Shown piece after piece: positions 8,859 through 16,836 of a stretch of DNA of 64,000 nucleotides (position 1 is its first letter; each line of letters starts with the position of its first letter). This DNA is from Paraflavitalea pollutisoli (lineage in GTDB: Bacteria > Bacteroidota > Bacteroidia > Chitinophagales > Chitinophagaceae): assembly GCF_029360705.1 (NCBI RefSeq), contig NZ_JARKMX010000002.1, forward strand, positions 62,001 through 126,000, written 5' to 3'. The position numbers and the translations under genes were made by a program. The notes under the pieces were generated by a model that saw only the letters and a list, made by a program, of their open reading frames with translations, was not told the DNA's origin and ran no database searches.

Positions 8859-9787
8859 TATGAATACCTTTTTCGGAGCAATTGCATCATGTGAACATTA
8901 ATGGCCCATTGATCGGCCAGGGGCTGCCTGGTGTAGGGCAGTGTGGGCATATAATCGGGCGGACCAAACTCCGTAAGGATCGTCAGCGGCAGCCCCGCCT
9001 TCTTTTTCTTTTCCACGATGGTATCCCACCAGGCGATATGCGCTTTCACAGCACCTTCCCATTCCGGTGCGCGCGGATCGCTGACCTGCGGCCCTTCGGG
9101 ATGCCCTACGCGCGCGTGGATATGATCGGTGCGGTCGAGCGCCCGGGCCACATTCTCCGGTTGGTCACCCAGCAAGCTTTCGTGCACTGTACACCAGTGT
9201 GAGATATCGAGCGTCAATCGCAGGTCTGGTATTTTATCGATGTATTGCCGGGCTACCGATGCCGCAAAAAGGATACGCGACCGGTGTGTTTCATGCATGA
9301 TGATGATCCCTGTTTTCTTCGACAGCTGCGTGGTGTGGTCGATGAACAACTGGTTTTGCTCGAACGTGAAATAGTCCCGGCCTGCATGGCAGTTGATGTA
9401 GAGGGGCTTTTGCACGGTGTTGTTGGCGGCAGCGTCGATGGCCTTTTTGAACTCGGCCAGGTGATCGGTCGGATTGCTGGAAGAGCCGCCACACAGAAAA
9501 CCTACTTCGAGTTGGTGCTTTTTCAAGGCGGAAAACAAATCATCCTGTCCCGCTTTGTCGCCGGGCCACCACATTTCAATACCATCATAGCCTTCTTTTT
9601 TGGCCTTGGCACAGAACTCATCCGTAGTGCCGCGGAAGCCCCAATTGGTAGCCATGATCTTGAGGGAGAAGCCGGCACGGCTGCTGAAGGCCGGCTTGTC
9701 CAAAGCCATCGAGTCTAATGAAGACAACAACATCGCCGTCGTGGCAGACGCTCCCAGTCCGAAAAATTTCCTGCGGGTTAAAGGCAT
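8858..9787 (-). CDS. Sugar phosphate isomerase/epimerase-like TIM barrel, Tat-exported
   Basis: A 309-residue protein with a twin-arginine leader (MPLTRRKFFGLGASATTAML), followed by an AP-endonuclease-2/xylose-isomerase-like barrel. Metal-ligand segments are visible: EMWWPGD near residue 75, NCHAGRDYF near 133, MHETHRSR near 165, DISHWCTVHESLL near 195 and HARVGHPEGPQ near 225, with a C-terminal LTEFGPPDY. These Glu/His/Asp motifs fit the divalent-metal site of the fold. The Tat signal puts it in the periplasm, so it is unlikely to be an intracellular phosphosugar enzyme despite the family name. It probably isomerises or epimerises a free sugar or sugar derivative. It overlaps the next gene by one base. 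Confidence 0.85.
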   Translation of the reverse strand: MPLTRRKFFGLGASATTAMLLSSLDSMALDKPAFSSRAGFSLKIMATNWGFRGTTDEFCAKAKKEGYDGIEMWWPGDKAGQDDLFSALKKHQLEVGFLCGGSSSNPTDHLAEFKKAIDAAANNTVQKPLYINCHAGRDYFTFEQNQLFIDHTTQLSKKTGIIIMHETHRSRILFAASVARQYIDKIPDLRLTLDISHWCTVHESLLGDQPENVARALDRTDHIHARVGHPEGPQVSDPRAPEWEGAVKAHIAWWDTIVEKKKKAGLPLTILTEFGPPDYMPTLPYTRQPLADQWAINVHMMQLLRKRYS

Positions 9788-9866
9788 CGTGGTGGTTTGA
9801 TTGTTTTAAAGTATGTGTATCGCGTTGCTGGCCGTCTTTTCGAAGCGGCTATTCCCCGGAAGCTCC

Positions 9867-11375
9867 TTATGCGATGATCTCTTCGATCACGCGGCCATGT
9901 ACATCCGTTAACCGGAATGGTCTGCCCTGGAACTGGTAGGTGAATTGCTCGTGATCGAAACCGAGTTGGTTCAGTATCGTAGCCTGTATATCGAATGCGG
10001 TTGTTTTACCGCTGATGGCGCTGTAACCGATCTCGTCCGTTTCACCATAACTGGTACCCCGTTTGATGCCACCACCGGCCATCCAGATGGTAAAGGCCTC
10101 CACATGGTGATCGCGGCCCTTGAAGGGATTCTGTTTGCCCTCCCGGTTTTCCATCATCGGCGTACGGCCAAATTCGCCGCCCCACACCACCAGCGTATCT
10201 TCGAGCAGGCCACGCTGTTTGAGGTCCAGCAGCAGCGCCGTGGTAGCCTTATCTACCTGCCGGCATTTATTGATGAAGCCTACATCGATGGCCAGGTTCG
10301 AATCGGTGCCATGGCTATCCCATCCCCAGTCGAACAGCTGCACGAACCGTACGCCTTTTTCGACCAGCTTGCGGGCCAGCAATACATTGTTGGCATAACA
10401 GCTTTTGCCCGGCTGGGTGCCATACATATCATGAATATACTGCGGTTCGTCATTGATGTTCATGACATCCGGCACCGATATCTGCATCTTATAAGCCATC
10501 TCGTATTGGGAGATGCGTGACAATATCTCAGGATCCTGGTACTCGGCATATTGCTGGCGGTTGACTTCATTGATCGCATCGATCGAAGCCTTGCGCAGGT
10601 CGCGGTCCATACCGGCGGGATCCTGAATGAACAACACCGGGTCGCCTTCGCTGCGGCATTGTACCCCCTGGTACACGCTCGGCAAAAAGCCGCTGCCCCA
10701 AACGCTTTTACCCGCATCGGGAAATTTACCCCCCGATGTCAGCACCACAAAGCCGGGCAGGTTCTGGTTTTCTGTACCCAAACCATAAGTAGCCCAGGAG
10801 CCGATACTGGGCCTGCCCAATCGCGCCGACCCGGTATGCATCAGCAATTGTGCCGGACCGTGGTTAAACTGATCGGTGGTCACCGCTTTAAGGAAACTCA
10901 CTTCGTCGGCTACCGATGCCAGGTGTGGCATATGGTCCGATACCCAGGCGCCACTTTGGCCACGTTGTTTGAAGGCAGCCTGCGGACCCAGCATTTTGGG
11001 TACACCGCGTATAAAGGCAAACCGTTTCCCTTCCAGCAATGACTGCGGACAGTCTTGCCCATCGAGTTTCATCAAAGCGGGCTTATAGTCAAACAACTCC
11101 AACTGAGAGGGAGCACCCGCCATGTGCAGGTAGATGACCGATTTGGCTTTGCCGGGAAACAGGGGCAGTTTAGGCGCCAGGGGATGCGCCGCATCGAACG
11201 GCGTTTGTGCCAACTCTTCTTTTCCGCCGCCACAACCACCCAGCAGGGCACCCATGGCAAGCGCGCCCAACCCCATCGCACTTTCTTTGAGAAAGTGCCG
11301 GCGGGTTAAATGGTGCAGGGCACGGGCATTCGCTTCGTTGACCAGCCGCTGGTTATGCAATTCTTTTTGGGTCAT
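9867..11375 (-). CDS. DUF1501 family protein (sulfatase-like fold), Tat-exported
   Basis: A 502-residue protein. Residues 20-50 carry a twin-arginine motif (LTRRHFLKESAMGLGALAMG) with a following Cys in LLGGCGGG that could also be a lipobox. DUF1501 hallmarks follow: YLHMAGAPSQLELFDYKP, HMPHLASVADEVSFLKA, FVQLFDWGWDSHG and GGEFGRTPMMENREG. DUF1501 belongs to the alkaline-phosphatase/sulfatase superfamily, but its reaction is undetermined. It begins 16 bp after the DUF1549/DUF1553 gene; these two families are almost always adjacent and are thought to work together at the cell surface or in the periplasm. Confidence 0.92.
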   Translation of the reverse strand: MTQKELHNQRLVNEANARALHHLTRRHFLKESAMGLGALAMGALLGGCGGGKEELAQTPFDAAHPLAPKLPLFPGKAKSVIYLHMAGAPSQLELFDYKPALMKLDGQDCPQSLLEGKRFAFIRGVPKMLGPQAAFKQRGQSGAWVSDHMPHLASVADEVSFLKAVTTDQFNHGPAQLLMHTGSARLGRPSIGSWATYGLGTENQNLPGFVVLTSGGKFPDAGKSVWGSGFLPSVYQGVQCRSEGDPVLFIQDPAGMDRDLRKASIDAINEVNRQQYAEYQDPEILSRISQYEMAYKMQISVPDVMNINDEPQYIHDMYGTQPGKSCYANNVLLARKLVEKGVRFVQLFDWGWDSHGTDSNLAIDVGFINKCRQVDKATTALLLDLKQRGLLEDTLVVWGGEFGRTPMMENREGKQNPFKGRDHHVEAFTIWMAGGGIKRGTSYGETDEIGYSAISGKTTAFDIQATILNQLGFDHEQFTYQFQGRPFRLTDVHGRVIEEIIA

Positions 11376-11391
11376 ATCAAATCGGTTGGTA

Positions 11392-14118
11392 CTAGTTTTT
11401 AGTGATCAGTTCATCGAGGTTCAGCAAGGCGTTGGCGGTTACTACCAATGCTGCCGTCTCGGGGTTGTTGTGCTCATCCATCACGCCAATCATCTCGCAG
11501 GTCTTCACGCTATCCTGCTGATAAGTCCGCAATGCCTGCTGGTATAATTTGGTGAGCACATCGAGCCTGCTGGCAGAGATTGGTTTGTACAGCGCCAGTT
11601 CGTATCCTTTGCTGATCTGTTGCCGCACATCTTTACCCGCCAGTTTTTGCATGCGGTAGGCCAGTTGCCGCGCCATCTCGAGGTAGGCCTCGTCATTGAG
11701 CGTTACCAGCGCTTGCAAAGGTGTATTGGTACGGATACGCCGGGAGGTACAGACTTCCCGCAGTGCGCCATCGAAAGTGATCATGGATGGATAGGGGGCC
11801 GTACGTTTCCAATACGTGTATACCGCACGCCGGTGCGCTTCTGGCCCCAAGGCATTCTTCCATTCCGCGCCATTCCAGGGCGATAGCCAGATACCGTCGG
11901 GCTGGTAAGGATATACAGCCGGGCCATACATACCAGGGCTGATCAGCCCACTGATACATAGAGCCTGGTCACGCACCTGCTCCGCCGACAGGCGAACCCG
12001 CGGGCCTCTTGCATACAGTTTATTGTAAGGATCTTTTTCCAGTAGTTCTTTACTCACCTTCGAGTCCTGGCGATAGGTGGCTGACAACACCATCTTGCGC
12101 ATCAGTTTCTTGAGGCTCCAGCCATCGGTATTCATCAGCTGCCAGGCCAGGTGGTCCATCAGGGCGCGGTGCGTAGGCGGAATGCCTTGTGTGCCGAGGT
12201 CTTCGAGCGTTTCTGCCAGTCCGGCACCAAAGAACTGTTCCCATACCCGGTTGACCATCGTACGCGCCGTGAGGGGGTTATCCTTTTGCGTTAGCCACAT
12301 GGCCAGCCCCAGTCGGTTACGCGGCGCCTGTGCCGGTAACGGGTTCAGCGAATGCGGCACATCGGGTTGCACCGTTTTGCCTTTTACCAGCCAGTTACCT
12401 CTTTCAAACACCTGTGTGGGCCGGTGCATATCGGCAGGGTTGTCCATCATGATCGGCGTGGTCGGCACACCTTTGTTCAGCAATCCCCACCAGCGTGCTT
12501 CCTGCGCAGCATAACCCGGTTGTGCGGCTCCCGGGAAAGGAGCGGTGAAATGAAACCAGTCGAACATCATCCCGTTTTGCTCGGGCGTCGTCAGGCTGGC
12601 ACTGCTATATACAAGGTAAATATCATGTACTCCGGGTGTAGGCGGCAAGGAAAAACGATGGATCTGCCAGCCCTTGGTAGCCGCTGGCCGCAGCGCACTT
12701 AACAACGTGCCTTTGGCACTATCCAGGCGCAGTTGCAACACACCATCTTTCAGCCCCGTGGAGTAACGCAACAGTAATTGTGTTTTGTCTTGCAGGTTGA
12801 CCTGCTTCAGTGCTGCCACTCCCTGGTTGCGCAATACAAGCCATTTGGTATCGGAGAGGGCGGCATTGGCAATCACGTCGGCCGTCAGGGAATGAATAGA
12901 AGGTTCCCAGGTCTTGATGAATTGCTCCCAGCGATCAGCCTCTACGGAGGTGCCATACTTACGGGCCCAGGCAACGGTGGTAGCCAGTTCGGTCTTCATC
13001 GAATCGGTCAGGTGGCGCAACAGTGGGTAGTCTTCATAGGTATCATCATCACGGGTATCATTGAAGAAAGCGACAAACTTGTAGTACTCATCGTGGGTAA
13101 AGGGATCGTAGGGATGGCTATGACATTGTACACAGGCAAAGGTGGTTCCCATGATCCCTTCCCAGGTCGTATTCACACGATCCAGTACGGCTGATGTGCG
13201 GAACTCTTCATTGTCTGTACCGCCTTCATCATTGGTCATCGTATTGCGGTGAAAGGCGGTGGCAATGTACTGGGCATCGGAAGGATTGGGTAGCAGGTCG
13301 CCCGCTATTTGCTCGGTCAGGAAAACATCATAGGGCTTGTCGGCATTGAAGGCATCGATCAGCCAATCGCGGTAGCGCCAGATGGAACGATGACTGTCGC
13401 GCTCATACCCCTTGGTATCGGAATACCGCGCCAGGTCGAGCCAAACGGAGGCCCATTTTTCGCCAAAGTGTGGCGAGGCCAGTAAAGAGTCTACCAATGT
13501 CTCGTATCCTTTATCATCATGATTCGTCAGGTATTGCTGCGCCCAGTTGTCGGGGGCCGGCATACCGATGAGGTCAAGACTTACCCGGCGCAACAAAGTA
13601 GCGGGGTCAGCTTCCACAGCAGGTTTCAATCCTGCCTCCTGCTGTTGCTGGTAAATGAACCGGTCGATGTCGTTGCGAATGTTTCCCTCCACGTTGGGCA
13701 GGGCTACCTGCTTCACTGGCACATAGGCCCAGTGATCGCCCCAGACAGCACCTTGCTTTACCCAGTTACGTAAGGTCTTGATCTCTGCTTCGCTTAATGG
13801 TTCTTCATGGTAAGGCATTCTTTCTTCTTCATCATGCAGGGTGAGGCGGCGGATCATTTCACTGTGGTCGGGATCGCCCGGAATGATGGCTGGTTTACCG
13901 GATTCGGTATTGGCCAGTGCTTCGGAGCGGAAGAGCAGGCTGAACCCTCCCTGGCGCTTGACGCCGCCATGGCAGGAAATGCATTTCTTATTGATAATAG
14001 GTTTTACTTCGGTGTTGAAGTCTACAGCCGGGCTGCGGGTACTGAACGTAAATACCAGTACAGCCACCAGCAATACGCCAATGACCAGGAAGGTCTTCTT
14101 TACAGCAGGAGCAATCAT
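11392..14118 (-). CDS. PSCyt1/DUF1549/DUF1553 domain protein
   Basis: I start this at ATG 14118 (908 residues) because the 26 extra codons up to 14196 run through the promoter and operator. The N-terminus then is IAPAVKKTFLVIGVLLVAVLV, a signal or anchor helix. Domains in order are: a planctomycete cytochrome c domain (CISCHGGVKRQGGF); DUF1549 with DRFIYQQQQEAGLKP and RRVSLDLIGMP; a second heme-like CVQCHSHPYDPFTHDEYY; a CBM6-like beta segment in the middle (HRFSLPPTPGVHDIYLVYSS); and DUF1553 with NPLTARTMVNRVWEQFFG and SWLKK-like helices. The function is unknown, but the family is linked to redox steps in complex-polysaccharide use. It is the first gene of the LacI-linked operon. Confidence 0.9.
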   Translation of the reverse strand: MIAPAVKKTFLVIGVLLVAVLVFTFSTRSPAVDFNTEVKPIINKKCISCHGGVKRQGGFSLLFRSEALANTESGKPAIIPGDPDHSEMIRRLTLHDEEERMPYHEEPLSEAEIKTLRNWVKQGAVWGDHWAYVPVKQVALPNVEGNIRNDIDRFIYQQQQEAGLKPAVEADPATLLRRVSLDLIGMPAPDNWAQQYLTNHDDKGYETLVDSLLASPHFGEKWASVWLDLARYSDTKGYERDSHRSIWRYRDWLIDAFNADKPYDVFLTEQIAGDLLPNPSDAQYIATAFHRNTMTNDEGGTDNEEFRTSAVLDRVNTTWEGIMGTTFACVQCHSHPYDPFTHDEYYKFVAFFNDTRDDDTYEDYPLLRHLTDSMKTELATTVAWARKYGTSVEADRWEQFIKTWEPSIHSLTADVIANAALSDTKWLVLRNQGVAALKQVNLQDKTQLLLRYSTGLKDGVLQLRLDSAKGTLLSALRPAATKGWQIHRFSLPPTPGVHDIYLVYSSASLTTPEQNGMMFDWFHFTAPFPGAAQPGYAAQEARWWGLLNKGVPTTPIMMDNPADMHRPTQVFERGNWLVKGKTVQPDVPHSLNPLPAQAPRNRLGLAMWLTQKDNPLTARTMVNRVWEQFFGAGLAETLEDLGTQGIPPTHRALMDHLAWQLMNTDGWSLKKLMRKMVLSATYRQDSKVSKELLEKDPYNKLYARGPRVRLSAEQVRDQALCISGLISPGMYGPAVYPYQPDGIWLSPWNGAEWKNALGPEAHRRAVYTYWKRTAPYPSMITFDGALREVCTSRRIRTNTPLQALVTLNDEAYLEMARQLAYRMQKLAGKDVRQQISKGYELALYKPISASRLDVLTKLYQQALRTYQQDSVKTCEMIGVMDEHNNPETAALVVTANALLNLDELITKN

Positions 14119-14142
14119 ATATGGAACCGTTTGGCTGACAAC

Positions 14143-14150
14143 TAAAGTTA
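14143..14150 (-). promoter_or_regulatory. -7 box TAACTTTA for the DUF1549 operon
   Basis: It matches five of six fixed positions of TAnnTTTG and lies 24 nt upstream of ATG 14118. This supports the shorter start of the first operon gene. Confidence 0.4.
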
Positions 14151-14192
14151 GCAATAAAAAGGTCCCCTCCATCCTGCCCCTTGTGGGAATGC

Positions 14193-14204
14193 GCAATCGT
14201 TTGC
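14193..14204. promoter_or_regulatory. Candidate LacI-family operator
   Basis: GCAATCGTTTGC is a near-palindrome centred on CG with one mismatched pair, the typical form of LacI/GalR operators (GCAAnCGnTTGC). It lies between the divergent lacI-type gene and the 14118-7452 operon, 37 bp from the regulator's start codon. Confidence 0.55.
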
Positions 14205-14228
14205 CTATTTTTTAATATATTACCGGTT

Positions 14229-14236
14229 TATTTTCG
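14229..14236 (+). promoter_or_regulatory. -7-like box TATTTTCG for the LacI regulator
   Basis: It differs from TAnnTTTG by one base and ends 5 nt before ATG 14242, which predicts a leaderless or nearly leaderless mRNA. The same box and spacing precede gldF at 32236. Confidence 0.35.
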
Positions 14237-14241
14237 TTTAT

Positions 14242-15255
14242 ATGGAGAAAAAGCTTCCTACCATTAAAGAGATCGCGCAGCGCCTGAATATTTCCATTTC
14301 TACGGTATCACGTGCCCTGCACGACCACCCCAGCATTGGTCTGCGCACCCGGATGGCAGTGAAGAAAATGGCAGCTGAGCTGAACTATGAACCCAACCAA
14401 ACAGCTATCTTTTTCAAGCAGCGCAAAACCTTTACCATCGGCATCATACTGCCCAATCTCCGGGAAGAGTTTTTTTCCTCTGCGATCAACGGCATCGAAA
14501 CGATTGCCCAGCAGAATAACTACATCGTACTGATCGGTCAGTCGCACGACGACATCGAGAATGAGAAGCGTATCCTGGAAACCATGAAGAAGCACCGGGT
14601 GGATGGTATCCTCGCTTCTATCTCCAAGAACACCACCCAGTTTGACCATTTCGAGCAAATGAAGAGCTATGATATCCCGGTGGTATTTTTCGACCGGGTA
14701 CCCGACGTACCGGATGTGCATTCCGTAAGTTGCAATCTCTACCACAGCTCTATCGAAGCGGTGGAGTTCCTCATCAACAAAGGCCACAAGACGATCGGCT
14801 ATATGCAGGGGCCCTCTACCCTGGGCATCAAGAACGAGCGGCTGGCAGGTTATTACGAGGCCTTGAAAAAGCACAAGATACCAGTCGACGAGTCGCTCAT
14901 CGTGAGCACCGACCTGTCTACCAAAAGTACGGAGGAGGCCCTCGACAGCCTGCTGGGTAAGAAGAAGAAACCCACTGCGGTACTGGTATTCAACGACTAT
15001 GTAGCCCTCGACGCCATCCACTATGCGCGGCAAAAGAAATTAAAGATCGATAAGGATATTAGTTTTGTCAGTTATGCGAACGTATCGGTGACCCGGTACC
15101 TCGATTACCCACCCATCGCCTCTGTGGAGCAGTTTCCCTACGACCAGGGCGCCCGCGCTGCCGAACTGCTATTCAAACTGTTGGATACCAAGACGAATCG
15201 CCAGGACATCCCTTATGAGAATGTGGTATTAAAAAGCGAATTAATCGTGCACTAA
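14242..15255 (+). CDS. LacI family transcriptional regulator
   Basis: At 337 residues this is typical for the family. The N-terminal helix-turn-helix is clear ([20 protein letters not shown], residues 6-25), with the hinge helix [17 protein letters not shown] periplasmic-binding-protein-like effector domain begins with [20 protein letters not shown] and includes [11 protein letters not shown] and [11 protein letters not shown]. It is transcribed away from the cytochrome/DUF1501/isomerase operon, and a GCAA-n-CG-n-TTGC-type site lies in between, so that operon is the likely target. The inducer is probably a sugar or sugar acid, not identifiable here. Confidence 0.93.
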   Translation: MEKKLPTIKEIAQRLNISISTVSRALHDHPSIGLRTRMAVKKMAAELNYEPNQTAIFFKQRKTFTIGIILPNLREEFFSSAINGIETIAQQNNYIVLIGQSHDDIENEKRILETMKKHRVDGILASISKNTTQFDHFEQMKSYDIPVVFFDRVPDVPDVHSVSCNLYHSSIEAVEFLINKGHKTIGYMQGPSTLGIKNERLAGYYEALKKHKIPVDESLIVSTDLSTKSTEEALDSLLGKKKKPTAVLVFNDYVALDAIHYARQKKLKIDKDISFVSYANVSVTRYLDYPPIASVEQFPYDQGARAAELLFKLLDTKTNRQDIPYENVVLKSELIVH

Positions 15256-15268
15256 AGCGTATTCCGAC

Positions 15269-15276
15269 TACCTTTG
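15269..15276 (+). promoter_or_regulatory. -7 box TACCTTTG for fumarase
   Basis: A perfect TAnnTTTG match, 19 nt upstream of ATG 15296, with a T-rich leader between. Confidence 0.6.
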
Positions 15277-15295
15277 CCCTCAAATTTTTTTTGTT

Positions 15296-16693
15296 ATGGA
15301 TTATCGTATTGAGAAAGATACCATGGGCGAGGTGCATGTACCAGCCGATGCCATTTACGGCGCACAGACCCAACGCAGCATAGAAAATTTCCAGATTGCG
15401 CAGGATATCAATAAAATGCCCAAAGAGATCATCCGTGCCTTTGCCTATTTGAAAAAAGCAGCCGCCCTCACCAACTTCGATGCAGGTGTGTTACCCAAGG
15501 AAAAGTGTGATCTGATCGGTCAGGTGTGTGATGAGATCCTCGAAGGAAAACTGGACCATGCTTTCCCGCTGGTCGTATGGCAAACCGGTTCGGGCACACA
15601 GTCCAACATGAACGTGAACGAGGTAGTAGCCTACCGTGGTCACGTGATTCAAGGCGGTAAGCTCACCGACAAGGAGAAATTTCTGCACCCCAACGACGAC
15701 GTCAATAAATCACAGTCTTCCAACGATACTTTCCCCACGGCCATGCACATCGCAGCGTACAAGATGCTGCTCGATGTAACCATCCCCGGCATCGAAAAGC
15801 TCCGTGACACCCTCCAGGCCAAGAGCCAGGAGTACATGCACGTGGTGAAGATCGGCCGCACCCACTTTATGGACGCTACTCCCCTCACCGTAGGACAGGA
15901 GTTCAGTGGTTATGTATCTCAACTGAACCATGGTCTGAAGGCGATCAAGAATACATTGGCTCACCTGAGCGAACTGGCCCTGGGTGGTACAGCGGTAGGT
16001 ACCGGCATCAATACACCACCCGACTATGCGGTGAATGTAGCCAAGCATATCGCTAACCTGACTGGTCTGCCTTTCATTACGGCAGAGAACAAGTTTGAAG
16101 CCCTGGCTGCCCACGATGCGATCGTAGAAGCCCATGGTGCCTTAAAAACAGTGGCCGTAAGCCTGATGAAGATTGCCAACGATATTCGTATGCTAAGTTC
16201 CGGCCCCCGCAGCGGTATCGGGGAGATCTTTATTCCCGACAACGAGCCCGGCTCTTCCATCATGCCTGGTAAGGTAAACCCTACCCAGTGCGAGGCGCTC
16301 ACCATGATAGCTGCCCAGGTACTGGGTAACGATGTGGCGATCAATATCGGTGGTGCTACCGGTCACTTTGAACTGAACGTGTTCAAGCCCGTGATGATCT
16401 ACAACTTCCTGCACAGCGCCCGCCTGATCGGCGATGGCTGCGTAAGCTTCAACAACAAGTGCGCAGTAGGTTTGGCCCCCATCGAAGAGAACATCAAAAA
16501 ACACGTAGATAATTCTCTGATGCTGGTAACCGCCCTGAACACCAAGATCGGTTATTACAAAGCAGCAGAGATTGCCCAGACAGCCCACAAAGAAGGAACG
16601 ACGCTGAAGGAAATGGCGGTGAAGCTGGGTTATGTGACTCCCGAACAATTTGACGAATGGGTGATTCCTGCCAACATGGTAGGAAAGATCTAA
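15296..16693 (+). CDS. fumC: Class II fumarate hydratase
   Basis: A 465-residue oxygen-stable fumarase that interconverts fumarate and L-malate in the TCA cycle. Signature regions of the aspartase/fumarase superfamily are intact: [14 protein letters not shown] (98-111), [11 protein letters not shown] (141-151), the catalytic-base His190 in [14 protein letters not shown], and the SS loop [16 protein letters not shown] starting at residue 319. The catalytic serine is about 321. Length and motifs match FumC better than aspartase (AspA) or argininosuccinate lyase. It is monocistronic, with its own promoter and a strong terminator. Confidence 0.96.
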   Translation: MDYRIEKDTMGEVHVPADAIYGAQTQRSIENFQIAQDINKMPKEIIRAFAYLKKAAALTNFDAGVLPKEKCDLIGQVCDEILEGKLDHAFPLVVWQTGSGTQSNMNVNEVVAYRGHVIQGGKLTDKEKFLHPNDDVNKSQSSNDTFPTAMHIAAYKMLLDVTIPGIEKLRDTLQAKSQEYMHVVKIGRTHFMDATPLTVGQEFSGYVSQLNHGLKAIKNTLAHLSELALGGTAVGTGINTPPDYAVNVAKHIANLTGLPFITAENKFEALAAHDAIVEAHGALKTVAVSLMKIANDIRMLSSGPRSGIGEIFIPDNEPGSSIMPGKVNPTQCEALTMIAAQVLGNDVAINIGGATGHFELNVFKPVMIYNFLHSARLIGDGCVSFNNKCAVGLAPIEENIKKHVDNSLMLVTALNTKIGYYKAAEIAQTAHKEGTTLKEMAVKLGYVTPEQFDEWVIPANMVGKI

Positions 16694-16715
16694 ACCCGTT
16701 GTATAATCATACTGC

Positions 16716-16746
16716 AAATGCCGCTTCGACGTGAAGCGGCATTTTT
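16716..16746 (+). terminator. Intrinsic terminator of fumC
   Basis: A perfect 12-bp stem, 16716-16727 pairing with 16733-16744 around a 5-nt loop, continuing into a T-run. It lies 23 bp after the stop codon. Confidence 0.85.
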
Positions 16747-16773
16747 CATTTACGGCCCCTGCGGCAAAAGCAA

Positions 16774-16808
16774 GGGGCGGCGGAAACCAATGTTCCCGCC
16801 GCCCCTCT
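16774..16808. terminator. GC-rich hairpin between fumC and the TonB receptor
   Basis: GGGGCGGCGG (16774-16783) pairs perfectly with CCGCCGCCCC (16796-16805). It sits between convergent genes and probably acts as a barrier or terminator for the minus-strand receptor transcript. Confidence 0.55.
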
Positions 16809-16836
16809 TTATAAACAGTTACCAGAGAATATTTCT

